Assembly: GCA_018266295.1 (NCBI GenBank)
Contig: JAFEAQ010000008.1
Span: forward strand, 124,001-188,000
Direction of reading: 5' to 3'
Origin: Bdellovibrionales bacterium
GTDB lineage: Bacteria > Bdellovibrionota > Bdellovibrionia > Bdellovibrionales > Bdellovibrionaceae
DNA: 64,000 bases
Made by a program: the position numbers and the translations under genes. Below are positions 8,827 through 17,358 of this stretch, one piece after another; positions within the stretch are counted from its first letter, which is position 1; the number at the start of each line of letters is the position of its first letter. The notes below the pieces were generated by a model, which was not told the DNA's origin, ran no database searches, and was given only the letters and a program-made list of their open reading frames with translations.

Positions 8827-9177
8827 ATGAAAATTACGCACAATAAAGTTGGCCAGAATCTGAACTTGGTTGATGGTGCAAAAACAGAGCGCGCGAAAAA
8901 CAGTGCGACTTCTGCAACAGCAACTCCTGCAAATGCAAAAGCCGATGCACTCTCTGAGCTTGGCAAAAATGATTCTTCTGCAAAAGTAGATGTTTCTCCA
9001 AAAGCTCAAGAAGCAAAACGCATTAAAGAACTTGCGATGGCTGCACCGGATATCGATGAAGCAAAAGTTGCGAAGTTCCGTCAATTGATTGATGACGGAA
9101 AATACAAAGTCGACGCCAAAGCGGTAGCAGACCGTTTGGTTGACGAACACTTATCAATGGAAGATCTGAAAAGCTAA
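8827..9177 (+). CDS. flgM: Anti-sigma28 factor FlgM
   Basis: Binds and inhibits the flagellar sigma factor FliA until the hook-basal body is complete, then is exported. The protein is 116 residues. The first 60 are polar and low in complexity, as in other disordered FlgM proteins. The C-terminal half has the sigma-binding helices (DEAKVAKFRQLIDDGKYKVD, then AKAVADRLVDEHL). The start ATG follows a TAGGAGA ribosome site. It is 54 bases after flgJ and 46 bases ahead of flgN. Confidence 0.9.
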   Translation: MKITHNKVGQNLNLVDGAKTERAKNSATSATATPANAKADALSELGKNDSSAKVDVSPKAQEAKRIKELAMAAPDIDEAKVAKFRQLIDDGKYKVDAKAVADRLVDEHLSMEDLKS

Positions 9178-9223
9178 TTCGGCTCGATCCAGAATTTAGC
9201 TCAATCAAGGAAGACAGGGGCTT

Positions 9224-9754
9224 ATGGAATCAACAATCACAGAACCAACCAAAGACAGAAGCTTTCAAAGACTGGTTGCCAATCTTGAAGAGATGACCAA
9301 GCTTTATCGTCAGCTTTTGGATCTTGTCAGAAAAGAAAAGCAGTTGCTCATCGATGCAGATATGGAAAAGCTGCAAGAGAACAACGAGATCAAAGAAAAT
9401 CTTTTATATAAAATCAAATCCATCGACGGTTTGCGTATGCGCTATGCTGCGGAACTTGCAAGCCTCGTTCATGCGGATCATGAGAACCCACGTTTGTTGG
9501 ATATCGCAAAAAACCTCGGCGGAGCTGAGGGCGATCGTCTGCGCGTGATTCACTCTGCATTGGATCTATTGATAAAACGTCTTTCAGAGCTCAATAAAGA
9601 GAACGAAGGCGTTGCTCAATCCGCTCTGAAAAACTTGAACGGTGCTTTGGGTAACATCAAAGACACTTTGAGCGGTAAGAAGACCTACGGAGCTAAAGGC
9701 CAAGTCCAACGCGGCCCAGAGCAAGCAGGTCACTTCGTTTCTAAAGAAGGTTAG
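9224..9754 (+). CDS. flgN: Flagellar export chaperone FlgN
   Basis: Cytoplasmic chaperone for the hook-associated proteins FlgK and FlgL, whose genes follow directly. The 176-residue protein is mostly helical with heptad-like spacing; residues 10-65 (LVANLEEMTKLYRQLLDLVR onward) match the FlgN family. The last 30 residues are Gly/Lys-rich and probably flexible. The ribosome site is GACAGGGG. Confidence 0.85.
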   Translation: MESTITEPTKDRSFQRLVANLEEMTKLYRQLLDLVRKEKQLLIDADMEKLQENNEIKENLLYKIKSIDGLRMRYAAELASLVHADHENPRLLDIAKNLGGAEGDRLRVIHSALDLLIKRLSELNKENEGVAQSALKNLNGALGNIKDTLSGKKTYGAKGQVQRGPEQAGHFVSKEG

Positions 9755-9763
9755 TCGGCGTAC

Positions 9764-9806
9764 GGGCCTAACAGGATGTTAAGCCCAAACAAAGAAGGAC
9801 AGGATG
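9764..9806 (+). promoter_or_regulatory. Candidate CsrA-binding leader of flgK
   Basis: A hairpin at 9764-9786 has a 9-bp stem with one C-A mismatch and presents AGGAT in its loop. The loop and flanks read ACAGGATGT, close to the CsrA consensus RUACARGGAUGU. The same ACAGGATGT occurs again at 9799-9807, spanning the flgK ATG at 9804. Two such sites, one in a loop and one over the start, are the classical layout for translational repression by a CsrA dimer. csrA and fliW lie 2.6-3 kb downstream in the same gene set. Confidence 0.6.
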
Positions 9807-11216
9807 TCTAAAATTTCTGCAATGATGGACGTGGGTAAGCGCTCTCTGATGAACAGTCAGACAGCTCTCCAAACCGTCGGCCATAACATCGCGAATAAAT
9901 CCACCGAAGGCTTTTCTCGCCAGCGCGTGGAACTCATGACAAATGAACCTTCGGGCGAAGGAAATCTTCGCATCGGGATGGGCGCCCGTGCCGGCGTCGT
10001 CACTCGCGTCAACAATCCTTGGCTTGAAAAGCAAATCCAGCGCGAAAGCACCAATATGGGCTATGCGGACTCCCGCGCCGATGCTTTGAGCCGCGTCGAG
10101 CAAGTTTACAACGAACAAACTAATAAGGGCCTCAATCAATACATGACGGGTTTCTTCAACTCGTTCCGTGAATTGAGTAACAACCCAGAGTCCCTGGCAT
10201 CCAGAACGATGGTTCGCGAGGCCGGTGAATCCATGACCAAAGAGTTCGGTCGTGTGGTGACTCAATTGAAAGACGTGCAAGACGATATCGATGGTCAGTT
10301 GCTGACAGTCACTCAAGAAGTGAATCAGATGGCCAAAGAGATTGCGCAACTTAATGAAAAAATCCAAGTGGTGGAAGTCCAAGGGATGCCTGCCAATGAT
10401 GAACGCGATCGTCGTGATTTGTTGCTCAAGAAAATGGGCGACAAAATTGATATCTCTTGGGCGGAAGGCACTGATGGTCACGTCAGTGTCACGGCCGGCA
10501 AAACAGCGATCCTGGTTTCAGGAACGACTGCCAACGAATTAAAAGCGGCTCGCACCGATGACCGTGACCGCGTTGAAATCTTTTTCCAATCCACAGCCAA
10601 TGGCACGCCGGTGAATATCACCAATCAAATCCGCGGCGGCCGTATGGGTGGTGCTTTGGAAGTTCGTGATGAAGTGATTGAGCAATTCTTAGGTAGCATC
10701 GACAATATGGCTTACCAAATGGCGACGGAAGTGAATAAAGCCCACGTTGAGGGTTTCGACCGTTACGGCAAGGCGGGCGTGTTGTTCTTTGAACAGCCTG
10801 AAAACGTAAAGGGTGCCGCAGAAACTCTTTCAATGAATCGCACGATCTTCAATGACGTGGGTCGTATTGCTGCCGGTGCTGAAGCGAATGCACCGGGCGA
10901 TAATACCGTTGCGAACATCATTTCGAATTTGCAAAACCGTCAGATGATGGACAATGGCTCTGCGACTTTTGATGACTACTACAATACTCAAGTTGGCCAG
11001 ATCGGTACGGTCACTCAGCGTGCAATGCGTTCGCAGGAATCTCAGAAGAACGTTCTAAGCCAGTTGCAGAATATCCGTGAAAGTATCAGCGGGGTGAGTC
11101 TGGATGAAGAGACCACCAAAATGATCGAGTTCCAAAAAGCTTACGAAGCGTCTGCGCGCGTGATTAAAACCGCAGACGAAATGTTTGATACCGTCTTGAA
11201 CTTGAAACGATTGTAA
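9804..11216 (+). CDS. flgK: Hook-filament junction protein FlgK (HAP1)
   Basis: First hook-associated protein, joining hook to filament. The 470 residues carry the N-terminal axial motif (QTALQTVGHNIANKSTEGFS, residues 19-38) and the C-terminal partner (GVSLDEETTKMIEFQKAYEA, then SARVIKTADEMFDTVLNL). Length is within the usual 450-650 range, with a short central exposed domain. The start codon lies inside a possible CsrA site. Confidence 0.95.
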   Translation: MSKISAMMDVGKRSLMNSQTALQTVGHNIANKSTEGFSRQRVELMTNEPSGEGNLRIGMGARAGVVTRVNNPWLEKQIQRESTNMGYADSRADALSRVEQVYNEQTNKGLNQYMTGFFNSFRELSNNPESLASRTMVREAGESMTKEFGRVVTQLKDVQDDIDGQLLTVTQEVNQMAKEIAQLNEKIQVVEVQGMPANDERDRRDLLLKKMGDKIDISWAEGTDGHVSVTAGKTAILVSGTTANELKAARTDDRDRVEIFFQSTANGTPVNITNQIRGGRMGGALEVRDEVIEQFLGSIDNMAYQMATEVNKAHVEGFDRYGKAGVLFFEQPENVKGAAETLSMNRTIFNDVGRIAAGAEANAPGDNTVANIISNLQNRQMMDNGSATFDDYYNTQVGQIGTVTQRAMRSQESQKNVLSQLQNIRESISGVSLDEETTKMIEFQKAYEASARVIKTADEMFDTVLNLKRL

Positions 11217-11234
11217 TAGCTGGGGTAGTGGGCC

Positions 11235-12323
11235 GTGAGAATAGCTGACAAGATGTCATACAATCAAGTGAATCAGAATCTGACGAAGAATCGTTCAGAG
11301 ATGAATGAATTGCAGAATCAAGCGGCCACTCAGAAACGTATCAACAAGCCTTCGGATGATCCCTTGTCTTCAGCCCGTGTCCTCGCGGCGCGAACGGAAG
11401 AGCGTGGCAATCAGCAGTACATTAAAAACATCAATAACGTAAAATCCTTCTTGGAGTTCTCGGATCAGTCCCTGAGTGAACTCAGCGAGATCTTGATGCG
11501 CGCGAAAGAACTCGCGATCAGTCAGGCCAATGATGCCAGCGGTAATGAACAGTCCCGCGAAGTGACGGCTTCAGAGGTCGAGCAGATCTACAATCAGTCG
11601 ATCCAAATCGGAAACCGCAAACTCGGTGAAAGATATATCTTCGGTGGCTCAAAGACTCAGACGGCGCCTTTTAATCAGTCCGGCGAGTACTTCGGTAACG
11701 ACGGAGACATGAAGATCGGGATCCACAAAGACTCTTTCGTGGCGATGAATATGCCTGGCGACAAGGTCTTTTTGGGTAAAGGCCTCAGCGGTGATGGCAT
11801 TGTTCGCTCCCGTTATGAAACTCCGAAAACGGCCGAAGACGTCCAAGAATTCAAGCATCAAGAGATCGAGCGTAAAGAGAAAAACCAAGAGTTCGAGGAG
11901 AACTATGTTCAAACTCGTGCTCCGGCCAGTGCCTACCGCGCTCAGCGCATCGGGGCTCCAGCTAAGGATCCGGTGACCAACGGGGCGGGAGTGAATGTGT
12001 TTGAGACCCTGAAGGGGTTGGAGATCTCGTTACGTACCAATGACAAATCGGGGATTCAGGAAAGCTTGGATACCTTGGACCAGGCTATTTCTCAGGTGGT
12101 CCTCGCCCGTTCTGAGGTCGGGGCTCGTGTGATGGCCGTGAATAGTACGGCGGAGTCCCTGCAAAAAGCGATTGTAGATAACAAAACGACGGCTTCCCAG
12201 CTGGAAGACGTGGAATTATTCGATGTTGTGTCTAACATTAACAAGACTGATAGCGCCCTGCGCGCAACTCTCGAGACTTCTGGCAAGGTTATTCAACCAA
12301 GCCTTCTTGACTTTCTAAAATAG
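11235..12323 (+). CDS. flgL: Hook-filament junction protein FlgL (HAP3)
   Basis: Third hook-associated protein, next to the flagellin filament. The 362-residue protein has the flagellin-like N-terminal coil (NQNLTKNRSEMNELQNQAA, residues 12-30, then KRINKPSDDPLSSARVLAAR) and a C-terminal coil (SQLEDVELFDVVSNINKTDS). It starts with GTG after a GCTGGGG ribosome site. It follows flgK by 18 bases. Confidence 0.94.
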   Translation: MRIADKMSYNQVNQNLTKNRSEMNELQNQAATQKRINKPSDDPLSSARVLAARTEERGNQQYIKNINNVKSFLEFSDQSLSELSEILMRAKELAISQANDASGNEQSREVTASEVEQIYNQSIQIGNRKLGERYIFGGSKTQTAPFNQSGEYFGNDGDMKIGIHKDSFVAMNMPGDKVFLGKGLSGDGIVRSRYETPKTAEDVQEFKHQEIERKEKNQEFEENYVQTRAPASAYRAQRIGAPAKDPVTNGAGVNVFETLKGLEISLRTNDKSGIQESLDTLDQAISQVVLARSEVGARVMAVNSTAESLQKAIVDNKTTASQLEDVELFDVVSNINKTDSALRATLETSGKVIQPSLLDFLK

Positions 12324-12333
12324 AAATTATACC

Positions 12334-12361
12334 TACAGTTCCGCTTAAACCATACCGATAA
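12334..12361 (+). promoter_or_regulatory. Weak sigma28-like promoter before csrA
   Basis: TACAGTTC (six of eight matches to TAAAGTTT) is followed by 12 bases and ACCGATAA (seven of eight matches to GCCGATAA). The usual spacer is 11 bases. It would give csrA and possibly fliW a late-flagellar input. Confidence 0.35.
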
Positions 12362-12429
12362 CTCTTTTGTGCATAGTTATCTGTGCGGCTAGGGCAAGAA
12401 GTCCCTGCTAGGAATAAAGGAGTAATCCT

Positions 12430-12657
12430 ATGTTGGTTCTCACAAGGAAGTTGGGTGAAAGCATCGCGATTGATGATCACATCAAGATTCGCGTTGTACA
12501 AATCAAGGGCAAACAGGTCCGTCTCGGGATCGAAGCGCCTAAAGATACCAAAATCCATCGCGAAGAAGTTTATTTGGCGATTCAAGAGCAGAATCAGCAA
12601 TCGGCTACTGTTTCCTCTGACAAAACTCGTTCAGTCGCAAAACTGTTAAAACCTTAA
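12430..12657 (+). CDS. csrA: Carbon storage regulator CsrA
   Basis: Dimeric RNA-binding protein that blocks translation by binding GGA motifs near ribosome sites. The first strand MLVLTRKLGESIAI and the RNA-contacting segment VRLGIEAPKDTKIHREEVY are intact. The protein is 75 residues, normal for the family. The ribosome site AAAGGAG is followed by ATCCT, so a short AGGA/TCCT hairpin could fold over it. fliW, encoding its protein antagonist, follows. In Bacillus and Campylobacter FliW and CsrA couple flagellin level to flagellin translation; a similar switch is likely here. Confidence 0.97.
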   Translation: MLVLTRKLGESIAIDDHIKIRVVQIKGKQVRLGIEAPKDTKIHREEVYLAIQEQNQQSATVSSDKTRSVAKLLKP

Positions 12658-12843
12658 TATCCCTCTGAGCCGCTCGGCTCGCGCATGTCCGGTAGGGCGC
12701 TTTTAGAAGCGCTCTGTCATGGGGCAAATTTTTCAATTGAGTAATCCCCGATTTAGGTCCAGATTTATAGCTAAGTTAACCCTTTTCTGAGGTCTTTGTG
12801 TCTGTATGAAAGGGTCTACTTGTCTCAATTGCAGGGGGGCTGC

Positions 12844-13374
12844 GTGATCATCAATACTTCCAGATTTGGCCGAGTTGAATTGCAAAACAACGATGTTTTG
12901 ACTTTTCCAGAGGGCCTTTTGGGATTTGCAGATCTTCGCCAGTTCGTTCTCCTCGATGATCCAAGCGACGAAATCTTTGCTTGGCTTCAAAGCTGTGAAT
13001 CAGCTCACATTGCATTCCCAGTCTTGGAACCGGAACTTTTCACTGAAACTTACAAAGTCACTCTTACGAAGAGTGACCTTGAGGCTTTGAAACTTCAGAC
13101 TCAGGAAAAGGCTCGTTACTTCTCAATCGTGACGATTCCAGATGATCCAACTCAAATGACTGCCAACTTGAAAGCTCCTATCGTGGTGAATGTGGCTGAA
13201 AAAGTCGCTCGTCAGTGTGTGCTTCAAGATAATAATTTGGCGATCCGCGAGCCGATCTTCGCCAAGCTTCAGCAACGTGTGGTTCAAAACCCATCTATCT
13301 CCATTAAGAATCAATCTGCGGGGATGGACGTGGCAATCAAGCTGGGCGGCAAATCCCCAGATCAGTCTCTATAG
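12844..13374 (+). CDS. fliW: Flagellar assembly factor FliW, CsrA antagonist
   Basis: FliW binds CsrA (and in many bacteria flagellin) and relieves CsrA repression. The GTG at 12844 is preferred over an upstream TTG at 12796: it has a strong AGGGGGG ribosome site and gives a 176-residue protein beginning directly at the domain (NTSRFGRVELQNNDVLTFPE). The motifs GLLGFADLRQFVLLDD, ANLKAPIVVN and QCVLQDN are typical. About 20 residues extend beyond the domain at the C-terminus. Confidence 0.93.
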   Translation: MIINTSRFGRVELQNNDVLTFPEGLLGFADLRQFVLLDDPSDEIFAWLQSCESAHIAFPVLEPELFTETYKVTLTKSDLEALKLQTQEKARYFSIVTIPDDPTQMTANLKAPIVVNVAEKVARQCVLQDNNLAIREPIFAKLQQRVVQNPSISIKNQSAGMDVAIKLGGKSPDQSL

Positions 13375-13414
13375 CTCTTGGTCCTATAAACAGGACATTT
13401 AACAAATTTAGCAG

Positions 13415-13474
13415 TGACCTGTTCGAATTCAGGTGATTTAATCGTAGACAACTTGAGAATTTTGTTCGATTAAA
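13415..13474 (+). promoter_or_regulatory. Paired dyads before TetR-type gene, candidate operator
   Basis: An imperfect palindrome at 13415-13436 (TGACCTG then, after 8 bases, CAGGTGA) is followed by a perfect 8-bp inverted repeat, TTTAATCG at 13437-13444 and CGATTAAA at 13467-13474. They lie just upstream of a TetR-family gene, where autoregulatory operators are common. Confidence 0.35.
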
Positions 13475-13496
13475 CACGTAAAGGCACCTGGGGTCC

Positions 13497-14156
13497 ATGA
13501 ACAAAAAAAAGTCCACATCGACGGTTGAGCCACGTAAAGAGCCTAAACAAGAGCGCTCTCGGCAGACCTATCAAGTGATCTTGCAAGGCGCGTCAAAAAT
13601 CATTCGCAAATTCGGTGTGCAAAAGTTCAGTACCAATAAGGTGGCTGAAGAGTCGGGTGTGAGCATTGGCTCTCTTTATCAGTATTTTCCCTCCAAAGAG
13701 GCCGTGATAGCGGCTTTGATCGATCAGACCTTTGAGTATGAGTATGGCCGTTTGAAAGTGCGCCTCAGTGAGATCTCGCCAAAATTGGGAGCACGTGAGG
13801 TTATCACGCAGCTATTTTCTCATTACTACAAAGTGAACTCTGAGGATCTGTCTTTCCGCAAAGTGATGATTGGGGCTGTGTCGATTGTTGATAAAAACAA
13901 CGAGGCTTTGAAGTTTCACCGAACGATGGCAGAACTGATTCTGGATTTTATGAAAGAGCATTACGGCGTGAACAAAACGGGGAAGGACTACGAGACGACC
14001 CTGTTCATCGTGCAGTACATGCTTCGTGCGACGGCTTTGTCTTCTGTTGATGAGAATATTGATCAAATTGACATAGATCAGCTTGTCGAAGAGCTCACCG
14101 AGACATTGATGAATTTCATAAAAGTTCCTGCTGAATACCGCGAGCGCATGTCCTAA
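13497..14156 (+). CDS. TetR-family transcriptional regulator
   Basis: A 219-residue one-component regulator. Residues 20-75 form the TetR helix-turn-helix (GASKIIRKFGVQKFSTNKVA, then EESGVSIGSLYQYFPSKEAV). The remainder is the helical ligand and dimer domain, with no recognised ligand class. The Lys-rich N-terminal extension of about 18 residues is unusual but short. The gene ends 8 bases before the methyltransferase gene, suggesting joint transcription. Confidence 0.88.
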   Translation: MNKKKSTSTVEPRKEPKQERSRQTYQVILQGASKIIRKFGVQKFSTNKVAEESGVSIGSLYQYFPSKEAVIAALIDQTFEYEYGRLKVRLSEISPKLGAREVITQLFSHYYKVNSEDLSFRKVMIGAVSIVDKNNEALKFHRTMAELILDFMKEHYGVNKTGKDYETTLFIVQYMLRATALSSVDENIDQIDIDQLVEELTETLMNFIKVPAEYRERMS

Positions 14157-14164
14157 GATAGGGC

Positions 14165-14944
14165 ATGTCACAAGATGCCTGGAATCCAAAACAATACGAA
14201 AAGTTTAAAGAGGAAAGGTCTCAGCCTTTCTTCGATCTTATGAACCTTCTCGAAACTCCACGCTCACGCATCAAGGTCATCGATCTTGGCTGCGGCACCG
14301 GAGAGCTCACGGCGGAGCTTCATCACTTCATTCGCGCCGATCAAACCACGGGGCTTGATTCTTCTGAGCAGATGCTCGCGAAGGCGCAGGTCTTTGCCGA
14401 GAATAATCTGAACTTCGTGAAGGGGGATATTCAAACGTGGTCGCCGAGCGAAGACTACGACATCATCTTTTCAAACGCGGCTCTGCAGTGGTGTGGTGAG
14501 CAGCACGCGTTGTTCGCGCGATTGACGAAAGCTCTGCATGCGGGCGGGCAGCTCTGTGTGCAGATGCCGATGAATCACGATTACCCGACGCACACTCTGG
14601 CGGCGACGATGAGCCTGGAGCAAAAGTGGCGCGATCTGCTAGCGAATCCTTACGATAAAACCGCGACGATGCTGACGCCGGAAGAGTATGCGCACATGAT
14701 GTACAAGTTGGGATTCCAGCGCCAGAAAGTTTTCGTGAACGTGTATGGCCACGTGCTTGAATCTCGCGAAGGCGTGATTGAGTGGGTGAAGGGCACGATG
14801 CTCACGCATTTCCAAAAGCAGTTGTCGGAAGCCGACTTCGCAGCCTTCATGAACGAGTACAAGCAACGTCTGTTTGCGATCCTTCCCGACGAGAAACCGT
14901 TTTTCTATCCGTTCAAGCGGATTTTTATCTGGGGCCGGTTGTAA
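14165..14944 (+). CDS. tam: Trans-aconitate methyltransferase-like SAM methyltransferase
   Basis: Class I methyltransferase of 259 residues. Motif I is VIDLGCGTGELT (residues 37-48), and FSNAALQWCGEQHALFARL and GGQLCVQMPMNHDYPTH are typical of Tam, which methylates trans-aconitate to relieve inhibition of aconitase. Substrate cannot be proved from sequence; Tam-like enzymes also act on other small carboxylic acids. It starts with ATG close behind the TetR gene and ends 81 bases before the Cys-repeat gene. Confidence 0.78.
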   Translation: MSQDAWNPKQYEKFKEERSQPFFDLMNLLETPRSRIKVIDLGCGTGELTAELHHFIRADQTTGLDSSEQMLAKAQVFAENNLNFVKGDIQTWSPSEDYDIIFSNAALQWCGEQHALFARLTKALHAGGQLCVQMPMNHDYPTHTLAATMSLEQKWRDLLANPYDKTATMLTPEEYAHMMYKLGFQRQKVFVNVYGHVLESREGVIEWVKGTMLTHFQKQLSEADFAAFMNEYKQRLFAILPDEKPFFYPFKRIFIWGRL

Positions 14945-14975
14945 AAACTGAGGGCCAAAATAGCTCCGATCTCGG

Positions 14976-14991
14976 TGGCATGGGTATTGCT
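14976..14991 (+). promoter_or_regulatory. Sigma54-type promoter of the Cys-repeat gene
   Basis: TGGCATGGGTATTGCT keeps the GG and GC elements at the exact -24/-12 spacing and differs from TGGCACR-N4-TTGCW only at the sixth base. Transcription would start near 15002, about 24 bases before the ATG at 15026. Confidence 0.6.
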
Positions 14992-15025
14992 CAGTGGTGC
15001 GATGAACACCACTGGGGGGTATTTC

Positions 15026-15925
15026 ATGAAACTTTTAAAAACGCTTGTCTTGATGCTGCAGCTTTGTTGTAGCTTCACTTTTGCTCAATCACCTAATCAA
15101 TCCATTTCAACATCTCATCCGCTCTCGCAAATCATTGCGCAGGCTGCTGATAACGGCTGTAAATCAAACAACGATTGTTCTTTCGGCGAAGTCTGTGTTC
15201 GAAAATCTTGCCAACCTAAAGGTGATACTTGCTCTTACGACTTTGACTGCGGCACCGGTTTGAAGTGTCGTTCTGGCCACTGCTCTGGCGGTGATAGTGG
15301 TGACTCTTGTACTTATGATTTTGATTGTGGCACAGGTAAGAAGTGCCGAGCTGGAAAATGCTCTGCCGGAGAAAATCACAGTACATGTCAGTATGACTTT
15401 GACTGTGGCACCGGTATGAAATGTCGCTCGGGCACGTGCTCTGCGGGTGGCAATTCAGATACTTGTCAGTATGATTTTGATTGCGGTTCAGGAATGAAAT
15501 GCCGCTCTGGTAAATGTTCTTCGGGTGATAACGGAAACACCTGCCAATATGATTTTGACTGTGGTACCGGTATGAAGTGTCGTAGCGGTAAATGCTCTGC
15601 GGGTGGCAATTCCGATACATGTCAGTATGACTTTGATTGCGACGGTGGGATGAAATGCCGTAATGGACAGTGTTCAAATGGCAGCAATGCAGATACTTGT
15701 AATTATGATTTCGATTGTGGTTCTGGGATGAAATGTCGCTCTGGCAAATGCTCTGCAGGTGGCCGTGCGGATACTTGTCAGTACGATTTTGATTGCGGTA
15801 CAGGAATGAAATGTCGTTCGGGCCAATGCTCAGCAGGGCAAAATACCGATACCTGCCAATATGACTTTGACTGCGGCACAGGTTTGAAATGCCGTGCAGG
15901 ACAATGTTCTGCGGGTGGAAACTAG
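15026..15925 (+). CDS. Secreted protein of ten four-Cys repeats
   Basis: A 299-residue predicted secreted protein. Residues 1-20 are a signal peptide. From residue 45 it is built of ten units with the spacing C-x5-C-x5-C-x4-C; the first is divergent and nine (from residue 68) are 26-residue repeats with the consensus TCQYDFDCGTGMKCRSGKCS. All forty Cys are kept, so each unit probably folds around two disulfides; the Asp-rich YDFD segment might bind metal. The spacing loosely recalls small Dickkopf-like modules, but no family is claimed. The ATG at 15026 is chosen for its GGGGGG ribosome site and signal peptide. It has its own sigma54-type promoter. Confidence 0.85.
   Translation: MKLLKTLVLMLQLCCSFTFAQSPNQSISTSHPLSQIIAQAADNGCKSNNDCSFGEVCVRKSCQPKGDTCSYDFDCGTGLKCRSGHCSGGDSGDSCTYDFDCGTGKKCRAGKCSAGENHSTCQYDFDCGTGMKCRSGTCSAGGNSDTCQYDFDCGSGMKCRSGKCSSGDNGNTCQYDFDCGTGMKCRSGKCSAGGNSDTCQYDFDCDGGMKCRNGQCSNGSNADTCNYDFDCGSGMKCRSGKCSAGGRADTCQYDFDCGTGMKCRSGQCSAGQNTDTCQYDFDCGTGLKCRAGQCSAGGN
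15227..15922 (+). repeat. Nine 78-bp tandem coding repeats
   Basis: Nine consecutive 78-base units (the last 6 bases shorter) encode the Cys modules. Most differences are at third codon positions, which points to selection on the protein rather than recent expansion. Confidence 0.85.
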
Positions 15926-15937
15926 CTAGGAATGGAT

Positions 15938-15967
15938 AATGCCTTTGCTGATGACGGTGAAGGCATT
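15938..15967 (+). terminator. Weak hairpin after the Cys-repeat gene
   Basis: AATGCCTT and AAGGCATT form a perfect 8-bp stem with a 14-base loop. A T-run occurs only 26 bases further on, so termination here is uncertain. Confidence 0.3.
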
Positions 15968-16135
15968 CACTCTCTAGAGGACGCTAAAAATCCTTTTTTC
16001 TTTTTCGCCCAGTAATGAGTCGTCAATCGATTCGACATCGTGATACTTTTAGATCACGAATCTTGACCTGCCCCCAGAGTTCATACCACTTATGAAGTGA
16101 ATATTTTCCCTAAACTTAACAAATAAATTTTTGAG

Positions 16136-17299
16136 TTATCCCTCAATCTGCGGCAATGACTTTTCAGTCTTCGCGCCCATTGCTTTCAACTCATCCACTT
16201 GGCGAATAAGATTACCCTTGCCAGTCGCGAGTTTTCCCATCACGTCGTCGTGAGCTTTTTGGGCCGCCGTCAACTTGTCGCCGAGAGCTTCGATGTCTTT
16301 TACGAGGCCTACGAATTTGTCATAGAGAGCGCCGCCGCGTTTCGCGATATCAAGCGCATTCTTCTGTTGGCGATCTTGTTTCCACAACGCTGCCACAGTT
16401 CTGAGAGTCGTGAGAAGGGTCGTAGGGCTTACCACCGCGACTTGCTTATCCCAAGAAGATTGGAACAAGTCTGGCTGCAGTTTAAACGCCAAGGCGAAGG
16501 CTGGTTCTAGTGGCATGAACAGAATCACGAAATCCGGAGTCACGAGTTTGTCGAGGGCGTAGTACTTCTTATCACTTAAACCTGCGATGTGCTTTTTCAA
16601 AGATTCTACGTGCAACTTACCCATGCGCTCTTGCTCCTCAGGAGTCGTTGCTGCGGAATAAGCTTCGTAGGCCGTCAGAGTCATCTTCGAGTCGACGATC
16701 AAGTGCTTGCCGTCTGGAAGATTCACGATCACGTCGGGTCTTAGCACGTTGCCGTCGTCGTCGCGCAGGTCCATGCCTGTGCCTTGGATGATGTACTCTT
16801 CGCCTTTGCGAAGGCCTGAGCGCTCAAGAATGTTTTCGAGGATCAATTCGCCCCAATTACCTTGGGTTTTGACTTCGCCCTTCAGAGCTTTCGTCAAATT
16901 GGAGGTCTCGCTCGACATCAAACGGTTCAATTCCATGAGCTTTGTTAATTCACCGCGGAGGGCGCCGCGTTCAGAGCGCTCGTGGCCGTAAGTGTCTTCG
17001 ACCTTCTTTTCGAAATCTTTGATACGCTCTTTGAGGGGTTCTAAAACCGTTGTCAGATTTTGCATGTTTTGAGTGGTGAACTTGGAGCTCTTTTCTTCAA
17101 AGATCTTATGAGCCATGTTTTCGAACTGTTGAGACATCTTGCTTTGCAACTCACTTTGTTGCTGCTGCAATTGTTGAAGGCTTTTTGCGGTAAAATCGTT
17201 TTGCAAATCGAAGCTCTGTTGCTTGATTCGATAGAGAACCCACGCAGCAGCGGCGGTGAGAAGGGCTCCGGCAAAAAAGGCTAACACGATCGATAACAT
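16136..17299 (-). CDS. rmuC: DNA recombination protein RmuC
   Basis: Family linked to limiting DNA rearrangement and inversion. An N-terminal membrane anchor (residues 1-20) precedes a Gln/Lys-rich coiled coil to about residue 130. The conserved nuclease-like core follows: GNWGELILENILERSGLRKG, RPDVIVNLPDGKHLIVDSK, then SPTTLLTTLRTVAALW. The ATG at 17299 is preferred to a GTG four codons upstream because GGAG sits 6 bases before it. Length 387 residues is normal. Confidence 0.93.
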   Translation of the reverse strand: MLSIVLAFFAGALLTAAAAWVLYRIKQQSFDLQNDFTAKSLQQLQQQQSELQSKMSQQFENMAHKIFEEKSSKFTTQNMQNLTTVLEPLKERIKDFEKKVEDTYGHERSERGALRGELTKLMELNRLMSSETSNLTKALKGEVKTQGNWGELILENILERSGLRKGEEYIIQGTGMDLRDDDGNVLRPDVIVNLPDGKHLIVDSKMTLTAYEAYSAATTPEEQERMGKLHVESLKKHIAGLSDKKYYALDKLVTPDFVILFMPLEPAFALAFKLQPDLFQSSWDKQVAVVSPTTLLTTLRTVAALWKQDRQQKNALDIAKRGGALYDKFVGLVKDIEALGDKLTAAQKAHDDVMGKLATGKGNLIRQVDELKAMGAKTEKSLPQIEG

Positions 17300-17358
17300 A
17301 AAAGTCTCCACAGGCGATTTAAACTCTGATACTACTATAAACCATAATCGAGGCTCTA

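Noticed and set aside
12390-12420. GGGC and TGCT before csrA as a sigma54 promoter
   Set aside because: The GG and GC pairs are not at the required 12-base register.
15227-15922. Regular 78-base repeats as a possible CRISPR-like array
   Set aside because: The repeats are continuous, have no spacers and keep one reading frame with conserved Cys; they are coding.
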